DNA from: Leptospira perolatii
GTDB taxonomy: Bacteria; Spirochaetota; Leptospiria; Leptospirales; Leptospiraceae
Assembly (NCBI RefSeq): GCF_002811875.1
Contig: NZ_NPDZ01000014.1
Location: 1 to 64,000 of the forward strand
Direction of reading: 5' to 3'
DNA: 64,000 bases
Positions 18,581 through 28,569 of the stretch are shown here, piece by piece. Below the pieces are notes generated by a model, which was not told the origin of the DNA, did no database searches, and saw nothing but the letters and a program-made list of their open reading frames with translations. The position numbers and the translations under genes were made by a program. Position 1 is the first letter of the stretch; every line of letters starts with the position of its first letter.

Positions 18581-21500
18581 CTAAAAGTTTTTTACCGACT
18601 TCTTACGATTCGATTTTCCGTTCTTCATTGCAATAGAGATGTAGTTTGCTCCATCGCTCAAGATAGACAAAGATTCTTTTTTCTTCCAGAAATTCTGAAT
18701 CCTTTCTTGCAGACGATAGATGAACAGATAGAAGACTGGAACCATCACGAGCGTAAGAATACTAGCAAAAGCTAATCCCCAGCCGAAAGCGAGTGCCATC
18801 GGAATCAAGAACGGATCTTTTCCTCCGATTCCATACGCAGTGGGCAATAGTCCCAGCACTGTAGTAACCGAAGTCAGAGTGACTGCTCTCAACCTGAGTG
18901 CGCCTGTCTCTAAAAGAATATTATGAATACTTTCTAAAGGTTTCTCCTTCCTTAAAGTATTCGCAAAATCTACTAGAACGATCGAGTCGTTTACGACAAC
19001 TCCGGCCAATCCTACGATTCCTAAGAAAGAAAGGAATCCGAAGTATTCTCCGTGGGATACGAAAGCCAAGATTACCCCAATGAGAGAGAACGGAATTGCG
19101 CTCACTACAATCAAAGGTTGCAAGAAAGAGCTGAATAGAGAAGCGAGTATCATGAAAATAATGATGAACGCAAGCAAGAATGAAAATCCCAAACTTTTCA
19201 TAGATTCTTCGGTGTCTTTGTTTTCTCCTCCGAATCTTACTGAATAAGCAGGGTAATTCTTCATGAATCCTGCAGCTTCCATTTTCTTTCTAACAAAAGC
19301 GTTCACTTCCGAAGAGTTTGATTTTTGGCCCACCAAGTTTGCAGTTACCGTCAAGACCCTTTTTCCGTCCAGGTGATTGATATTGGAAAATCCCGGCTCT
19401 CGTACATATGTAACCAACTTAGAAGCTGGGATTAATTTCCCGAGCGAATTGGTAACATACACATGATTGAGACTATCCACCGATTTTCTAAATTCGTTCG
19501 GGAATCGGACTTTGACTTCCACTTCCTCATCGGTTCTCTTTATCTTCGTCGCGACTGTACCTTGGAAAGCGGTATTGATAGCCTGCGCTACTCTTGCTAC
19601 AGAGACACCTGTGGTAGAAGCCATGGATTCGCTGACCTTAATTCGAACCTCATCCTTTCCTTCGTTAAAATCGTCAGAGACATCTGTTGCATTTTGATTT
19701 TCTGCAAGAATTTCCTTAAACTTGTTGCCTATCTCAATCAGAGTTGCGTACTCATTTCCTCGAATCTCGATCGCAACAGGTTTGCCCACCGGCGGTCCAC
19801 CCGACATTTTTTCGTATTCTAGATTTACCAATTTTCCTTTTAGGCTCACAAATTCAGGTTTTATCTCAAAATTCGCAATTGGAACATATTCTTCGCCCAA
19901 AGACTCAGCTTCTTTCTTTCTTTGCTCTTCTAAGAGCTTGAGTCCCTTTTCGTTTAACAACCATACTGTTTTGGATCTGAGTTCAGAGATCAGATCTTCC
20001 GTTGCCACTTTTCTATTTTCCTCGGGAGAAAGATAGACCATGACTTGACCATAGTGCTTTCCACGTTTGGTAAATGGATCGTTCGGATCCTTTTGTATGA
20101 TACCGACTCGAGTGACGTAGTTTTCCACATCATCTTTGGAAAGATTCGCGATTTCCTGCTCTATGACCTTTAAATATCTGCTGGTCTCTTCCAAATTGGA
20201 TCCGGTCTGGGCAGAAATCTTAACTTGAAAAATATCTACTGATCCAGGAAATAGTTTTTTACGCGGGTAGATGATAAAGATCGCTATGCACAATACGAAC
20301 AAGCTGATCAAAGAGAAAGTCATCATCTTTCCGTGACGGAGAGAATAGTCTAGTACTGGAAGGTATATATTATTTTTGAATCTTCCAAACCATCCGCTTT
20401 CTCCTTTGATCTCTCCAGAGTGAACTTTATGCTTGTTGATATCATACAAGTGGGAAGGTAAAATAAAGAGCGCCTCCGCGAGCGAGGCAGTGAGAGCAAT
20501 AATCACCACCAACGGGATACTGAACACGAACTTCCCAAAAATTCCGGACATGAATAGCATCGGAGCAAACGCTGCTATCGTCGTTGTGACCGTGGCCGTA
20601 ACCGGAGAAACCACTTCGGTAACTCCTTTTAGAGCAGCCTCGTAAGGAGGAACTCCTTCTTCAATGTACCTGTACACGTTTTCACAGATGATAATCGCGT
20701 CATCTACCAATATCCCTACGACGATGACCAAACCAAACATGGAAATTAAGTTCAAGGTCATTCCAAAAAAGTTCATTAACACGAAAGTCGCGCCAAATGA
20801 CACCGGAATTCCGAGTGCAGTCATCAATGCCACTCTCCATCCGAGGAACATGAAGAGAGAACCCGTTACCAAGATCATTCCAATCGTAGCATTCGAAAGG
20901 AGCACTCCGAGACGACGGCGTATGTACTTAGAAAGGTCGTTTACAAATGCATACTCGAATTCAGGAGATGTTTCCTGGAACTTCGTTACGATCTTTTTGG
21001 TTTCGTCCACCACCGAGATCGCATCCGCGCTTTCCTTTTTGATTACAGTTAAAGCAATTGTTTTGCGACCATTGGTTTTATCCAGATAGTCTGCCTCTTT
21101 CAAACCTTCGGTGACTTGAGCTACGTCTCCCACTTGGATCGAATTTCCGATTTCATTGGCTCGTACATGTACTCTGGAAATTTCCTGAGCCGTATCAAAT
21201 TCACCGATCGTTCTGAGAATCACTTCCTTGTCGCTACCGGTAATATTTCCACCGGGGAAGTTTATATTCCGATTCTTTAATGCTTGGATTAGGTCTTGGC
21301 CGGTCAGATATTTTGACAATAGACGAGAAGGATGCAAATCCACTTGCATCTCGGTATTTCTCCAGCCCCTTCTTGCAATTTTAGCAACTCCAGGAATATC
21401 CAACAAAGCTTGCTCAACGATTTTGGCCTGAGCCCTTAATCTCTTTTCTGCCTCTACGCTATCGTCGGCTTTTCTTAGGGTTACGTTTACTTCGATGACC

Positions 21501-21913
21501 GGCTGCCTGGAAGTTGTTACCTCTGTAACCAAAGGGTCCTCTGCGTCTTCTGGGAGGTCCTCGACTCTATCAATTGCAGACTTTATATCATCTACTACCT
21601 TCTGAGAGTCCCTTGCGTCCGGATCGATAGTGATTACGATTCCTGAGCGACTTTCAATAGAAGCAGATCTGAATTCCTTGATTCCATCTACTTCTTTCAC
21701 TGCTTCTTCCAGAGGATTGGTCACTAGCTTTTCCACTTCTTGTGGAGAAGCTCCCGGAAACACAGTAGATATCGTGACTATATCAAAGTTGATATTCGGA
21801 AATGCTTCCCGATTCATCCTCAATGCGGTAAATAAGCCCGCGAGTATGATCAGAGCAGTGAGTAAATTTACAAAAATACTTTTAGAAAGAAAATATTCGA
21901 TTAATGATTTCAT
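18581..21913 (-). CDS. RND-family efflux permease (AcrB-like)
   Basis: 1110 residues with a strong ribosome site (AGGGAGG, 8 bases before ATG). Proton-driven inner-membrane pump of the resistance-nodulation-division superfamily: one N-terminal membrane segment, a large periplasmic loop beginning [13 protein letters not shown], a first transmembrane block (about 335-540) with [13 protein letters not shown] carrying the proton-relay Asp-Asp, a second periplasmic loop, and a second block with [15 protein letters not shown]. No membrane-fusion or outer-membrane partner gene is adjacent; the operon instead contains def and an unknown gene upstream. The substrate cannot be assigned. Confidence 0.92.
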   Translation of the reverse strand: MKSLIEYFLSKSIFVNLLTALIILAGLFTALRMNREAFPNINFDIVTISTVFPGASPQEVEKLVTNPLEEAVKEVDGIKEFRSASIESRSGIVITIDPDARDSQKVVDDIKSAIDRVEDLPEDAEDPLVTEVTTSRQPVIEVNVTLRKADDSVEAEKRLRAQAKIVEQALLDIPGVAKIARRGWRNTEMQVDLHPSRLLSKYLTGQDLIQALKNRNINFPGGNITGSDKEVILRTIGEFDTAQEISRVHVRANEIGNSIQVGDVAQVTEGLKEADYLDKTNGRKTIALTVIKKESADAISVVDETKKIVTKFQETSPEFEYAFVNDLSKYIRRRLGVLLSNATIGMILVTGSLFMFLGWRVALMTALGIPVSFGATFVLMNFFGMTLNLISMFGLVIVVGILVDDAIIICENVYRYIEEGVPPYEAALKGVTEVVSPVTATVTTTIAAFAPMLFMSGIFGKFVFSIPLVVIIALTASLAEALFILPSHLYDINKHKVHSGEIKGESGWFGRFKNNIYLPVLDYSLRHGKMMTFSLISLFVLCIAIFIIYPRKKLFPGSVDIFQVKISAQTGSNLEETSRYLKVIEQEIANLSKDDVENYVTRVGIIQKDPNDPFTKRGKHYGQVMVYLSPEENRKVATEDLISELRSKTVWLLNEKGLKLLEEQRKKEAESLGEEYVPIANFEIKPEFVSLKGKLVNLEYEKMSGGPPVGKPVAIEIRGNEYATLIEIGNKFKEILAENQNATDVSDDFNEGKDEVRIKVSESMASTTGVSVARVAQAINTAFQGTVATKIKRTDEEVEVKVRFPNEFRKSVDSLNHVYVTNSLGKLIPASKLVTYVREPGFSNINHLDGKRVLTVTANLVGQKSNSSEVNAFVRKKMEAAGFMKNYPAYSVRFGGENKDTEESMKSLGFSFLLAFIIIFMILASLFSSFLQPLIVVSAIPFSLIGVILAFVSHGEYFGFLSFLGIVGLAGVVVNDSIVLVDFANTLRKEKPLESIHNILLETGALRLRAVTLTSVTTVLGLLPTAYGIGGKDPFLIPMALAFGWGLAFASILTLVMVPVFYLFIYRLQERIQNFWKKKESLSILSDGANYISIAMKNGKSNRKKSVKNF

Positions 21914-21952
21914 TAGGAAAACCTCCCTATAAGAAAGTTCTGTTCTTAAAAA

Positions 21953-22489
21953 CTAATCTAGGATCGGGCCAGAGTGCTCTAAGGAATCGTTGAATCCAAA
22001 AAGCTTCGTACTTTTCAGCTTATCTACGTAAAGTACTCCGTGTAAATGGTCACACTCATGTTGGTACACGACTGCCTGGTAGCCTTCGATGATTTGGTCG
22101 TGCTCATTTCCCTTTTCATCCATCCACTTCATACGGATCTTATTCGGCCTTTCTACCAGGCCCCTCATTCCAGGGACGGAAAGGCATCCTTCCCAATTTC
22201 CGTCCACCTTATCCGTTAGAGGTGTGATCACTGGATTGATGATGATTTTCTCAGGAACTTTTGACTCCTCAGGAAAATCCTCTTTAGGATCCGTGCCCAC
22301 AACCACAAGTTGTTTGAGTACACCGATCTGCGGAGCAGCCAAACCAACGCCTTCCGCAAATCTCATTGTATCGAACATATCTCGGATCAACTTCTTGAAT
22401 TCTTTTGTTTGCAATTCGTCAGGATGAACCGGCTCGCTTACCTTTCGAAGAATTGGATCTCCGATTTTTAGAATTTTACGTACGGACAT
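21953..22489 (-). CDS. def: Peptide deformylase
   Basis: 178 residues from the internal ATG at 22489 ([12 protein letters not shown]), the usual start of leptospiral deformylases; the open frame runs to 22540 but overlaps the upstream gene. Removes the formyl group from new polypeptides. All three motifs are present: [17 protein letters not shown] with the metal-binding Cys, and QHECDHL with the HExxH site. Lies 8 bases after the unknown gene at 22498 and 39 bases before the RND pump, all on the minus strand. The partner formyltransferase gene fmt is elsewhere in the window (59292). Confidence 0.95.
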   Translation of the reverse strand: MSVRKILKIGDPILRKVSEPVHPDELQTKEFKKLIRDMFDTMRFAEGVGLAAPQIGVLKQLVVVGTDPKEDFPEESKVPEKIIINPVITPLTDKVDGNWEGCLSVPGMRGLVERPNKIRMKWMDEKGNEHDQIIEGYQAVVYQHECDHLHGVLYVDKLKSTKLFGFNDSLEHSGPILD

Positions 22490-22497
22490 AGATAGTT

Positions 22498-23163
22498 CTA
22501 ATCCATTCTTCGGGACTTTTTTTGCCCACAAGATTTCCAAAATACTTCCAAGATTTTCGCAAGCTTCTCTGAACTCGGTTCTAGGTATTTATCGTTTTTT
22601 GTTTCCCATCTATAGACTGCAGTCCAGGTAGAAAGATGGGATAAAGTAAGAGCTTGGTTCGTAATAGAATCGCTACCGCTCGGTGCGAGTACTCCCAAAG
22701 GAACTGAGAGTTGTGCTTCATACAATCCAGAACGATCTAGATTTCTTAAAGTACTTTCAAATCGAAACGGATGTAAAATAAAGCTAGGCAAAAGATCCAA
22801 ATTCTTAAAAAACCAATCTATCTTTTCGATCAAAGTAAAAGGATAACTCTCAAAGGGAAAAGGCTCTGGGAAAATTAAGAAAATATTAGAAAGCGAATTC
22901 GGAATTTCACCGGCAATTTTCCATGCCTCTCTCGCTGAAAATCCTTCGGCTACGATAGAAATTTTTCCCTTTTGTAAGCGGATCCACTGGATCAATTCGG
23001 TGGAATCTTCCTCTTCTTCCGAAATCTTTTCGGCTAATAAAATTCTTTTTCCAAGGAAAGCAGAATCGAAATCAAAGTATTTCCTGGGTTCCTTCCGAAT
23101 CCAAAGTACGAGGGCTCCGCTCGCAGGACCAAAACTCGTAAAACGCCAGCGCTTATTCTTCAT
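22498..23163 (-). CDS. Hypothetical protein upstream of def
   Basis: 221 residues from ATG 23163; a TTG three codons earlier is a less likely start. No signal peptide or membrane segment. The pattern [15 protein letters not shown] around residues 80-95 and the strand-rich layout recall an alpha/beta-hydrolase-like core, with Glu-Gly-Phe-Ser in the nucleophile-elbow position, but no full catalytic triad can be assigned and I do not recognise the family. First gene of the run with def and the RND pump. Confidence 0.6.
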   Translation of the reverse strand: MKNKRWRFTSFGPASGALVLWIRKEPRKYFDFDSAFLGKRILLAEKISEEEEDSTELIQWIRLQKGKISIVAEGFSAREAWKIAGEIPNSLSNIFLIFPEPFPFESYPFTLIEKIDWFFKNLDLLPSFILHPFRFESTLRNLDRSGLYEAQLSVPLGVLAPSGSDSITNQALTLSHLSTWTAVYRWETKNDKYLEPSSEKLAKILEVFWKSCGQKKSRRMD

Positions 23164-23228
23164 GGTTCCCAAAAGATATTGACAGAGTCGGTAAAAAGAA
23201 ACTATCTATTTGAGGAGTGGGAGGCAAC

Positions 23229-23301
<73 letters not shown>

Positions 23302-23366
23302 GTTCGAGAATCCTAGGGTTCCACGGAAAGGCGTGCTGTCAATCCGGAATTGTTAGGAGCGATTGG

Positions 23367-23675
23367 ATGAGCGAAACCGTTGAGGAACTAAAGAAAAAAG
23401 TAAAGATCCAAAATGATATCATCAAGGGCTACGAAAAAGTCCTAAGACTGAATGAGCAAGAACTCGAGAACGCCGACGAAATTATTAGAATGTACGAAAC
23501 CATCATTCAGTATTCAGGACAAGAATTGAAGAATGTAAAAGAAGCTTTTGACGCAACTTCTATCGTGACAAATTTGTCTAGAGAAGAATTGATTGCAGCA
23601 ATGAATCGAATTAAAGAATTAGAACTCGCAAATAGAAAACTTCGTGAAGAAGCTTTGAAGTTTCAGTCGAGCTAA
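23367..23675 (+). CDS. Small coiled-coil protein
   Basis: 102 residues from ATG 23367 with TAGGAG 7 bases upstream; the longer open frame runs through the tRNA gene and is excluded. Almost wholly helical with heptad patterns throughout (EELKKKVKIQNDIIKGYEKVLRLNEQEL; IKELELANRKLREEA). No enzymatic motif. It lies 9 bases before the SpoIIE phosphatase gene and 2.8 kb before the STAS gene, so it may be an accessory or sensory partner of that partner-switching module; this is inferred from position. Confidence 0.75.
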   Translation: MSETVEELKKKVKIQNDIIKGYEKVLRLNEQELENADEIIRMYETIIQYSGQELKNVKEAFDATSIVTNLSREELIAAMNRIKELELANRKLREEALKFQSS

Positions 23676-23684
23676 TCCGCGACC

Positions 23685-26444
23685 TTGACCCAGCTAAAGA
23701 AACAAGAGACCCTACTCAGAAGCGGAGCCGATGGAACCCTTTATTTAGAAGAAGGGCAGGGCGTCGCCGCGATCTTTGAGAGTTTTCTACGAGAATCTTT
23801 AGCTCTCACTCACGCCGAAGAAGGCGCAGTATACTCCAGAACCGAATCCGGAGAAATTCGACTGGTTTCCGGATCAGAAAGCCACAAATTGAGAGAAGCA
23901 GGAAACTGGGCATTTTCCTTAGAAGGCCAAGACCTTCTACTAGAAAACGGAATGCCACTGTCGTGGTCGGAATCTCCTACGAACACACCTTTGATCGTGT
24001 GCAGACTGAAAGTAGAAGATAGCAATTTTGCAAAAAACACATGTTATGCGGTTCTAGTATTAAGAGGAAAAGAAACTTCCGATAAATTTGCCAAAACGGA
24101 TTTCGAACTACTCAGAACTACTTGCAGAACTATCGGGAGATTGTTAAAAGAATCATATCTTTCCGGGGAAGCTTCCTTGGTTACTCTTTCTCTTCTAGCA
24201 ACGACTCAGCTCGTTTTAGAAGCCGCCCAAGCAAAAAGACAATCAGAAAGATTCGACTTTTTGTTAACCGAAGTGATCCGAGTCTCCGGACTGATCAATT
24301 CTTCTCTAGATCTTTCCCAATTACTCGAAGCGATCATGCTCTCTTCCAAATCCGTGTTTCGAGCAGAAGCCTGCAGCGTACTACTGTTAGACGAGTCCAA
24401 AGAGAATCTATACTTCCACACAGTACTAGGAGAAAAGAGCGAAGCAGTTACCAAGATGAAAGTCCCAATCGGCAAGGGAATTGCCGGAATGGTCGCCAGG
24501 GAAAGAATGCCCATGATCATCAACGACGCCCAGAACGATCCTAGGGTTTACAAAGAGGTCGACAAGGCCTCCAAATTCACTACGCGGAATATCATGGCGG
24601 CTCCGCTTTTGGCGAACGACGAAGTCATAGGAGTCATCGAGGCAATCAATACAGTGGACAGGGAATCCTTTACCGGGGCAGACCTGGAACTTTTCTTAAG
24701 TTTTTCTGCGACCTCGGCTTTGGCGATCCAAAAGACTGGCTTATTACAAAATCTTGAAATGGCAAACCGAGATCTGCGGAAAAAAGTCTCGGAACTAGAA
24801 TCACTATTCGATCTCACCCAGGCAGTTACTCAGTCCAGGAATCGACTTTCTCTAGTACGTAAAACAATTCGGATCGTACATCGGGAGTTAGGCGCCACAG
24901 TCGCCGGAATATTCCTTTTTAGTCTCACCAAGGACAATCATATCAATTGCGCGTACTTTACTGGAGAAGAGGAGAGTATAGATCGCGTACTTTATAAAGA
25001 ATTGGAGGGAACTCAAATCCTTGCGTGCATCCAAGAGGGTCTTCCTGTATTAAAAAGGGATATCTTGGACCAACCTTTTCCACATCCGATAGATAGAAAG
25101 TTTCTGAAAGGCTCTTATATTATTGTGCCGCTCTTTTTATCCAGTGGAGAACCGTATGGTGCTGTGACAGTAGCGGACCGAAACGACAAACTATCCTTTA
25201 GGGAGTCGGATTTCCGGTTACTGCAAACGATGGCTTCTCAGATCACAAAAGGATTTGAGGCGTTTCGACTCAGAACTGAGATGATTATGAGTAAGACCAT
25301 CCAGCAAGAGATCGAAATTACTAGAAAGATACAGCAGAATATTCTGCCTTCCGAGAAGGTATTTCTTTCAAATTTTGACCTGGGAATCTTGTCCGTACCT
25401 GCAAGAGATGTCTCCGGGGATTTTTATGATTACTACCAATACAGCGACGGTCAGTATTCCTTTTTAGTCGCCGATGTTTCCGGAAAGAGCCTTCCGGCTG
25501 CTTTATTTATGGCGATGAGCTCTTCTATCATCCGTACTTTAGCCAGAAACCATGATCTATCTCCGGAAGAAATTCTCAGACAAGGAAACGAATTAATCTT
25601 TGAAGATTCCCATTTCGGGATGTTCGTCACTGCATTCTTTGTTCACTACAACCCGTCACTCTTTACGGTAGAATATGCGTCCGCGGGACACAACGACCAA
25701 GTTTGGATCAAAGAAGATGGCTCGTACGAATTGATCAAGGGAAGCGGACCCCCGCTAGGAGTCATCCCTACCGCAAAATACAAAGGTGGAAAACTCAGGG
25801 TGCGCCCCGGAGACATCGTAGTTTTGTACACGGATGGAGCCGTAGAAGAAAAGGATTCTCACGGAGTGGAGTTCGGTCTAGAAAGGATGATCGAAGAAAT
25901 CATAAAGAGAAGGCACTATTCTTCCCAAAGAATCGTATCCGAACTTCTCGAAATCCTAAGAGACTATTCCAGTGGAAAAGAGCCTTTCGATGACTTTACC
26001 GTACTTCTACTCAAGTTCAACGACGACTTTCAGTTTTATAGAACCTTTGACGCACATACTTCTCAGATTCCTATTTTTAGAGAATTTATCTATGATACGA
26101 TCAAGGTCAGAAATTTAGGAGAATCCTTAAGAGACGATATACTGCTTGCTTGTGATGAAGCCGCGACGAATATCGTAATGCACGGTTACAGAAATACAAT
26201 TCTGCGGAATCCAAAGTTCGATTGTAAAATCCGCTTTACGGATGACTCGATTACCATTGTATTAACCGATTCGGGGACAGGTTTTGACAGGTCCTCGGTC
26301 CAAAATCCTTCTATCGAAGAAAATCTTACCGGAAAACGAAAAGGCGGCTTTGGAGTCTACCTGATCGAAAAACTGATGGATTCCGTAGAGTATCTGGTAG
26401 AAGAGGATAAAAATATTCTGACACTTAGAAAATATTTTCGCTAA
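23685..26444 (+). CDS. SpoIIE-type PP2C phosphatase fused to an anti-sigma-type kinase, with GAF sensors
   Basis: 919 residues; TTG start at 23685 with no strong ribosome site, so the exact start is uncertain. Domains: a divergent GAF (about 30-155), a typical GAF (190-355), a third GAF (370-530), a linker helix, a PP2C/SpoIIE phosphatase (545-780; DVSGDFYDY and [12 protein letters not shown] carry the metal-binding aspartates), then an RsbW-like HATPase_c domain (790-919; [12 protein letters not shown] and DSGTGFD). Phosphatase and kinase arms of a partner switch are thus on one chain. The STAS substrate is probably the product of the next gene, 17 bases downstream. Confidence 0.93.
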   Translation: MTQLKKQETLLRSGADGTLYLEEGQGVAAIFESFLRESLALTHAEEGAVYSRTESGEIRLVSGSESHKLREAGNWAFSLEGQDLLLENGMPLSWSESPTNTPLIVCRLKVEDSNFAKNTCYAVLVLRGKETSDKFAKTDFELLRTTCRTIGRLLKESYLSGEASLVTLSLLATTQLVLEAAQAKRQSERFDFLLTEVIRVSGLINSSLDLSQLLEAIMLSSKSVFRAEACSVLLLDESKENLYFHTVLGEKSEAVTKMKVPIGKGIAGMVARERMPMIINDAQNDPRVYKEVDKASKFTTRNIMAAPLLANDEVIGVIEAINTVDRESFTGADLELFLSFSATSALAIQKTGLLQNLEMANRDLRKKVSELESLFDLTQAVTQSRNRLSLVRKTIRIVHRELGATVAGIFLFSLTKDNHINCAYFTGEEESIDRVLYKELEGTQILACIQEGLPVLKRDILDQPFPHPIDRKFLKGSYIIVPLFLSSGEPYGAVTVADRNDKLSFRESDFRLLQTMASQITKGFEAFRLRTEMIMSKTIQQEIEITRKIQQNILPSEKVFLSNFDLGILSVPARDVSGDFYDYYQYSDGQYSFLVADVSGKSLPAALFMAMSSSIIRTLARNHDLSPEEILRQGNELIFEDSHFGMFVTAFFVHYNPSLFTVEYASAGHNDQVWIKEDGSYELIKGSGPPLGVIPTAKYKGGKLRVRPGDIVVLYTDGAVEEKDSHGVEFGLERMIEEIIKRRHYSSQRIVSELLEILRDYSSGKEPFDDFTVLLLKFNDDFQFYRTFDAHTSQIPIFREFIYDTIKVRNLGESLRDDILLACDEAATNIVMHGYRNTILRNPKFDCKIRFTDDSITIVLTDSGTGFDRSSVQNPSIEENLTGKRKGGFGVYLIEKLMDSVEYLVEEDKNILTLRKYFR

Positions 26445-26461
26445 ATGGCGGTTGGTTACAC

Positions 26462-26791
26462 ATGGAACTTACGGTAGAAATTAAGGGCAACTCCAGGATC
26501 ATTCATTTGATCGGAAACATGGATGTACATAACACCCATCGTATCGAGTCGGCCTTTATGGACCATATACGCAAATCTACCGAACCGAACGTTATCCTAG
26601 ATATGTCCAATGTTGAATTTGTATCTTCTGCTGGACTCAGGGTCATCGTAGGATCTCTCAGAATTTCGAAAGAAAAGGATATTCAGTTAAAATTGGCAGC
26701 GTTAAAGCCTGCGGTTCGTAAAGTTTTCGAAATCATAGATATGGATTCCTTGTTTAAAATCTATGATACCTTAGAGGCAGCGCTAAAGTAA
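26462..26791 (+). CDS. STAS-domain anti-sigma factor antagonist
   Basis: 109 residues, a single STAS domain of the SpoIIAA/RsbV type. The phosphorylation loop NVEFVSSAGLRV is intact, with Ser56 (or Ser55) as the likely phosphosite. It lies 17 bases after the fused phosphatase/kinase, which would dephosphorylate and phosphorylate it. The final target (sigma factor, enzyme or anti-sigma factor) is not encoded nearby. Confidence 0.93.
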   Translation: MELTVEIKGNSRIIHLIGNMDVHNTHRIESAFMDHIRKSTEPNVILDMSNVEFVSSAGLRVIVGSLRISKEKDIQLKLAALKPAVRKVFEIIDMDSLFKIYDTLEAALK

Positions 26792-26911
26792 AAGTAGGAT
26801 TCCCCGAATTTTCCCGCCTTTAAGTACATAAATCATTCCTGTAAATTAAGCTTTCCCAGGCAATTAGGCCGTAAAAACTGGGCAACGGCAACTCAAGCTT
26901 AAGGACCAGGT

Positions 26912-28564
26912 ATGTCTGAGCAATCATACTCAATCGAAAATCCATTTCAAAGTCAAGAAGCGCCCGATTCCACGACTCCCAAAGGAATCTACGAGGAAGC
27001 GGTAGCAATGGGAACCGACCTTCTTGGAAAACCATTCCAAGGCGGAGGAACAGATAGAATCCTAGTACAACATTCTAAAAGCAGAATGACTGTCTGGGAA
27101 CGGATCAAAGTACTCACAGAGTCGGAACCAAATATCCTATACCAAAACTGGGGAAAGAATTTAGACGGTGCTTCTTTAGTCACCGGAATTCTCAACATAG
27201 GCGGCAGAGACATAGCAGTCTACGGACACGACTTTACACTTCGCGCCGGATCCATGGATGCAACGAACGGGAATAAGCTAGCCCGTTTAATTTATATGGC
27301 GGGGGAACACGGGATTCCGTTGATCGGAATGAACGACTCCGCTGGAGCCTATGTTCCAGCTGGAGTAGGCGGTCTGGACGGTTACTCGGAGGCATTTACT
27401 GCACTCCGAAAAATCAGCGGTGTGGTTCCGAGCATTATGTTGATGTTCGGTTTTAATGCCGGTGGAGGATCTTATCTACCTCGCCAAGGATCATTCATGA
27501 TCCAATGTGATAATACGTTTTTTGGTCTGACCGGACCAGGAGTCGTAAAATCAGTTTTGGGAGAGGATATCTCCGCGGATGATTTAGGTGGACCAAAAGT
27601 ACACGGAAATAGCGGGGTAGTGGACCTGACCACTCACGACGAATTGGGATCTCTCAGAACTGCACTTCGTTTATTATCCTATATTCCGAATAATAACCAC
27701 AGTCTTGCACCTTTTCATCCTACATCGGATCCTACGGACAGATTCATTTATGAAGAGGAAATTCTGTTTAAGAAGACCTTCAATTCTCCTACCGGAATGA
27801 ACACCCCGTTCGATATCACTCTATATCTGCAAAACATTTGCGACCACGGACAGTATTTCGAGCTACAACCGCAAAGATCCAGAAATATCGTCACCGCATT
27901 CGGAAGATTAGGTGGTCATGTGATCGGGTTCGTTGCGAATAATTCCGCGGTTTCTTCTGGTCAGATCGATATCGGCGCCGCAAGAAAAGCGACCAGATTC
28001 ATTCGATTCTGTAACCTCTACAATATCCCGATGGTCTTCCTTGAGGACACTACCGGGTTCCTTCCTGGAAAAGAACAAGAACACGGAGGAATCGTTTTAG
28101 AAGGTCGCAAAATGCTCGATTCGATCATCGACCTTAGAACGCCAAGGATTACATTAATCATTCGTAATGCGTTTGGCGGAGCTTACGCTTCGTTTAACTC
28201 TTACCATACCGGAGCAAACATGGTGTTTGCACTTCCTACCGCAAGAATCGCGGTGATGGGTTCCGCGGGTAAGGACTACGTCTATAAAGACGAGATCGGA
28301 GCGATTCAAAAAGAATATCTAGAAAAACTGAAGAAAGGGGTTCCTGAAAGAGAAGCTGCAATCGACAGAGATAAAAAGCTACAGACTCTTTCTCAAAAGT
28401 ACGAAAAGGATCTGATGAACCCGAAAGAGGCCCTCTCTTTGGGTTCAGTTTCCAGAATCGTATTACCTGGAACCACTCGCAAGATTCTATTCCAAAACTT
28501 GGATTATCTAATCAAGCATTACAAACCGGATTCCATGTCCGGTCCTCAAAGGGAGTTTGAATAA
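26912..28564 (+). CDS. Acyl-CoA carboxylase, carboxyltransferase (beta) subunit
   Basis: 550 residues. Transfers a carboxyl group from carboxybiotin to acetyl-, propionyl- or another acyl-CoA. Both crotonase-like halves are present; acyl-CoA and biotin pockets are recognisable from [13 protein letters not shown] and [10 protein letters not shown] in the first half, and [17 protein letters not shown] and [13 protein letters not shown] in the second, in line with PccB/AccD-type proteins. Substrate specificity cannot be read reliably. Five bases separate it from the biotin-carboxylase subunit gene downstream. Confidence 0.9.
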   Translation: MSEQSYSIENPFQSQEAPDSTTPKGIYEEAVAMGTDLLGKPFQGGGTDRILVQHSKSRMTVWERIKVLTESEPNILYQNWGKNLDGASLVTGILNIGGRDIAVYGHDFTLRAGSMDATNGNKLARLIYMAGEHGIPLIGMNDSAGAYVPAGVGGLDGYSEAFTALRKISGVVPSIMLMFGFNAGGGSYLPRQGSFMIQCDNTFFGLTGPGVVKSVLGEDISADDLGGPKVHGNSGVVDLTTHDELGSLRTALRLLSYIPNNNHSLAPFHPTSDPTDRFIYEEEILFKKTFNSPTGMNTPFDITLYLQNICDHGQYFELQPQRSRNIVTAFGRLGGHVIGFVANNSAVSSGQIDIGAARKATRFIRFCNLYNIPMVFLEDTTGFLPGKEQEHGGIVLEGRKMLDSIIDLRTPRITLIIRNAFGGAYASFNSYHTGANMVFALPTARIAVMGSAGKDYVYKDEIGAIQKEYLEKLKKGVPEREAAIDRDKKLQTLSQKYEKDLMNPKEALSLGSVSRIVLPGTTRKILFQNLDYLIKHYKPDSMSGPQREFE

Positions 28565-28569
28565 TAAAC

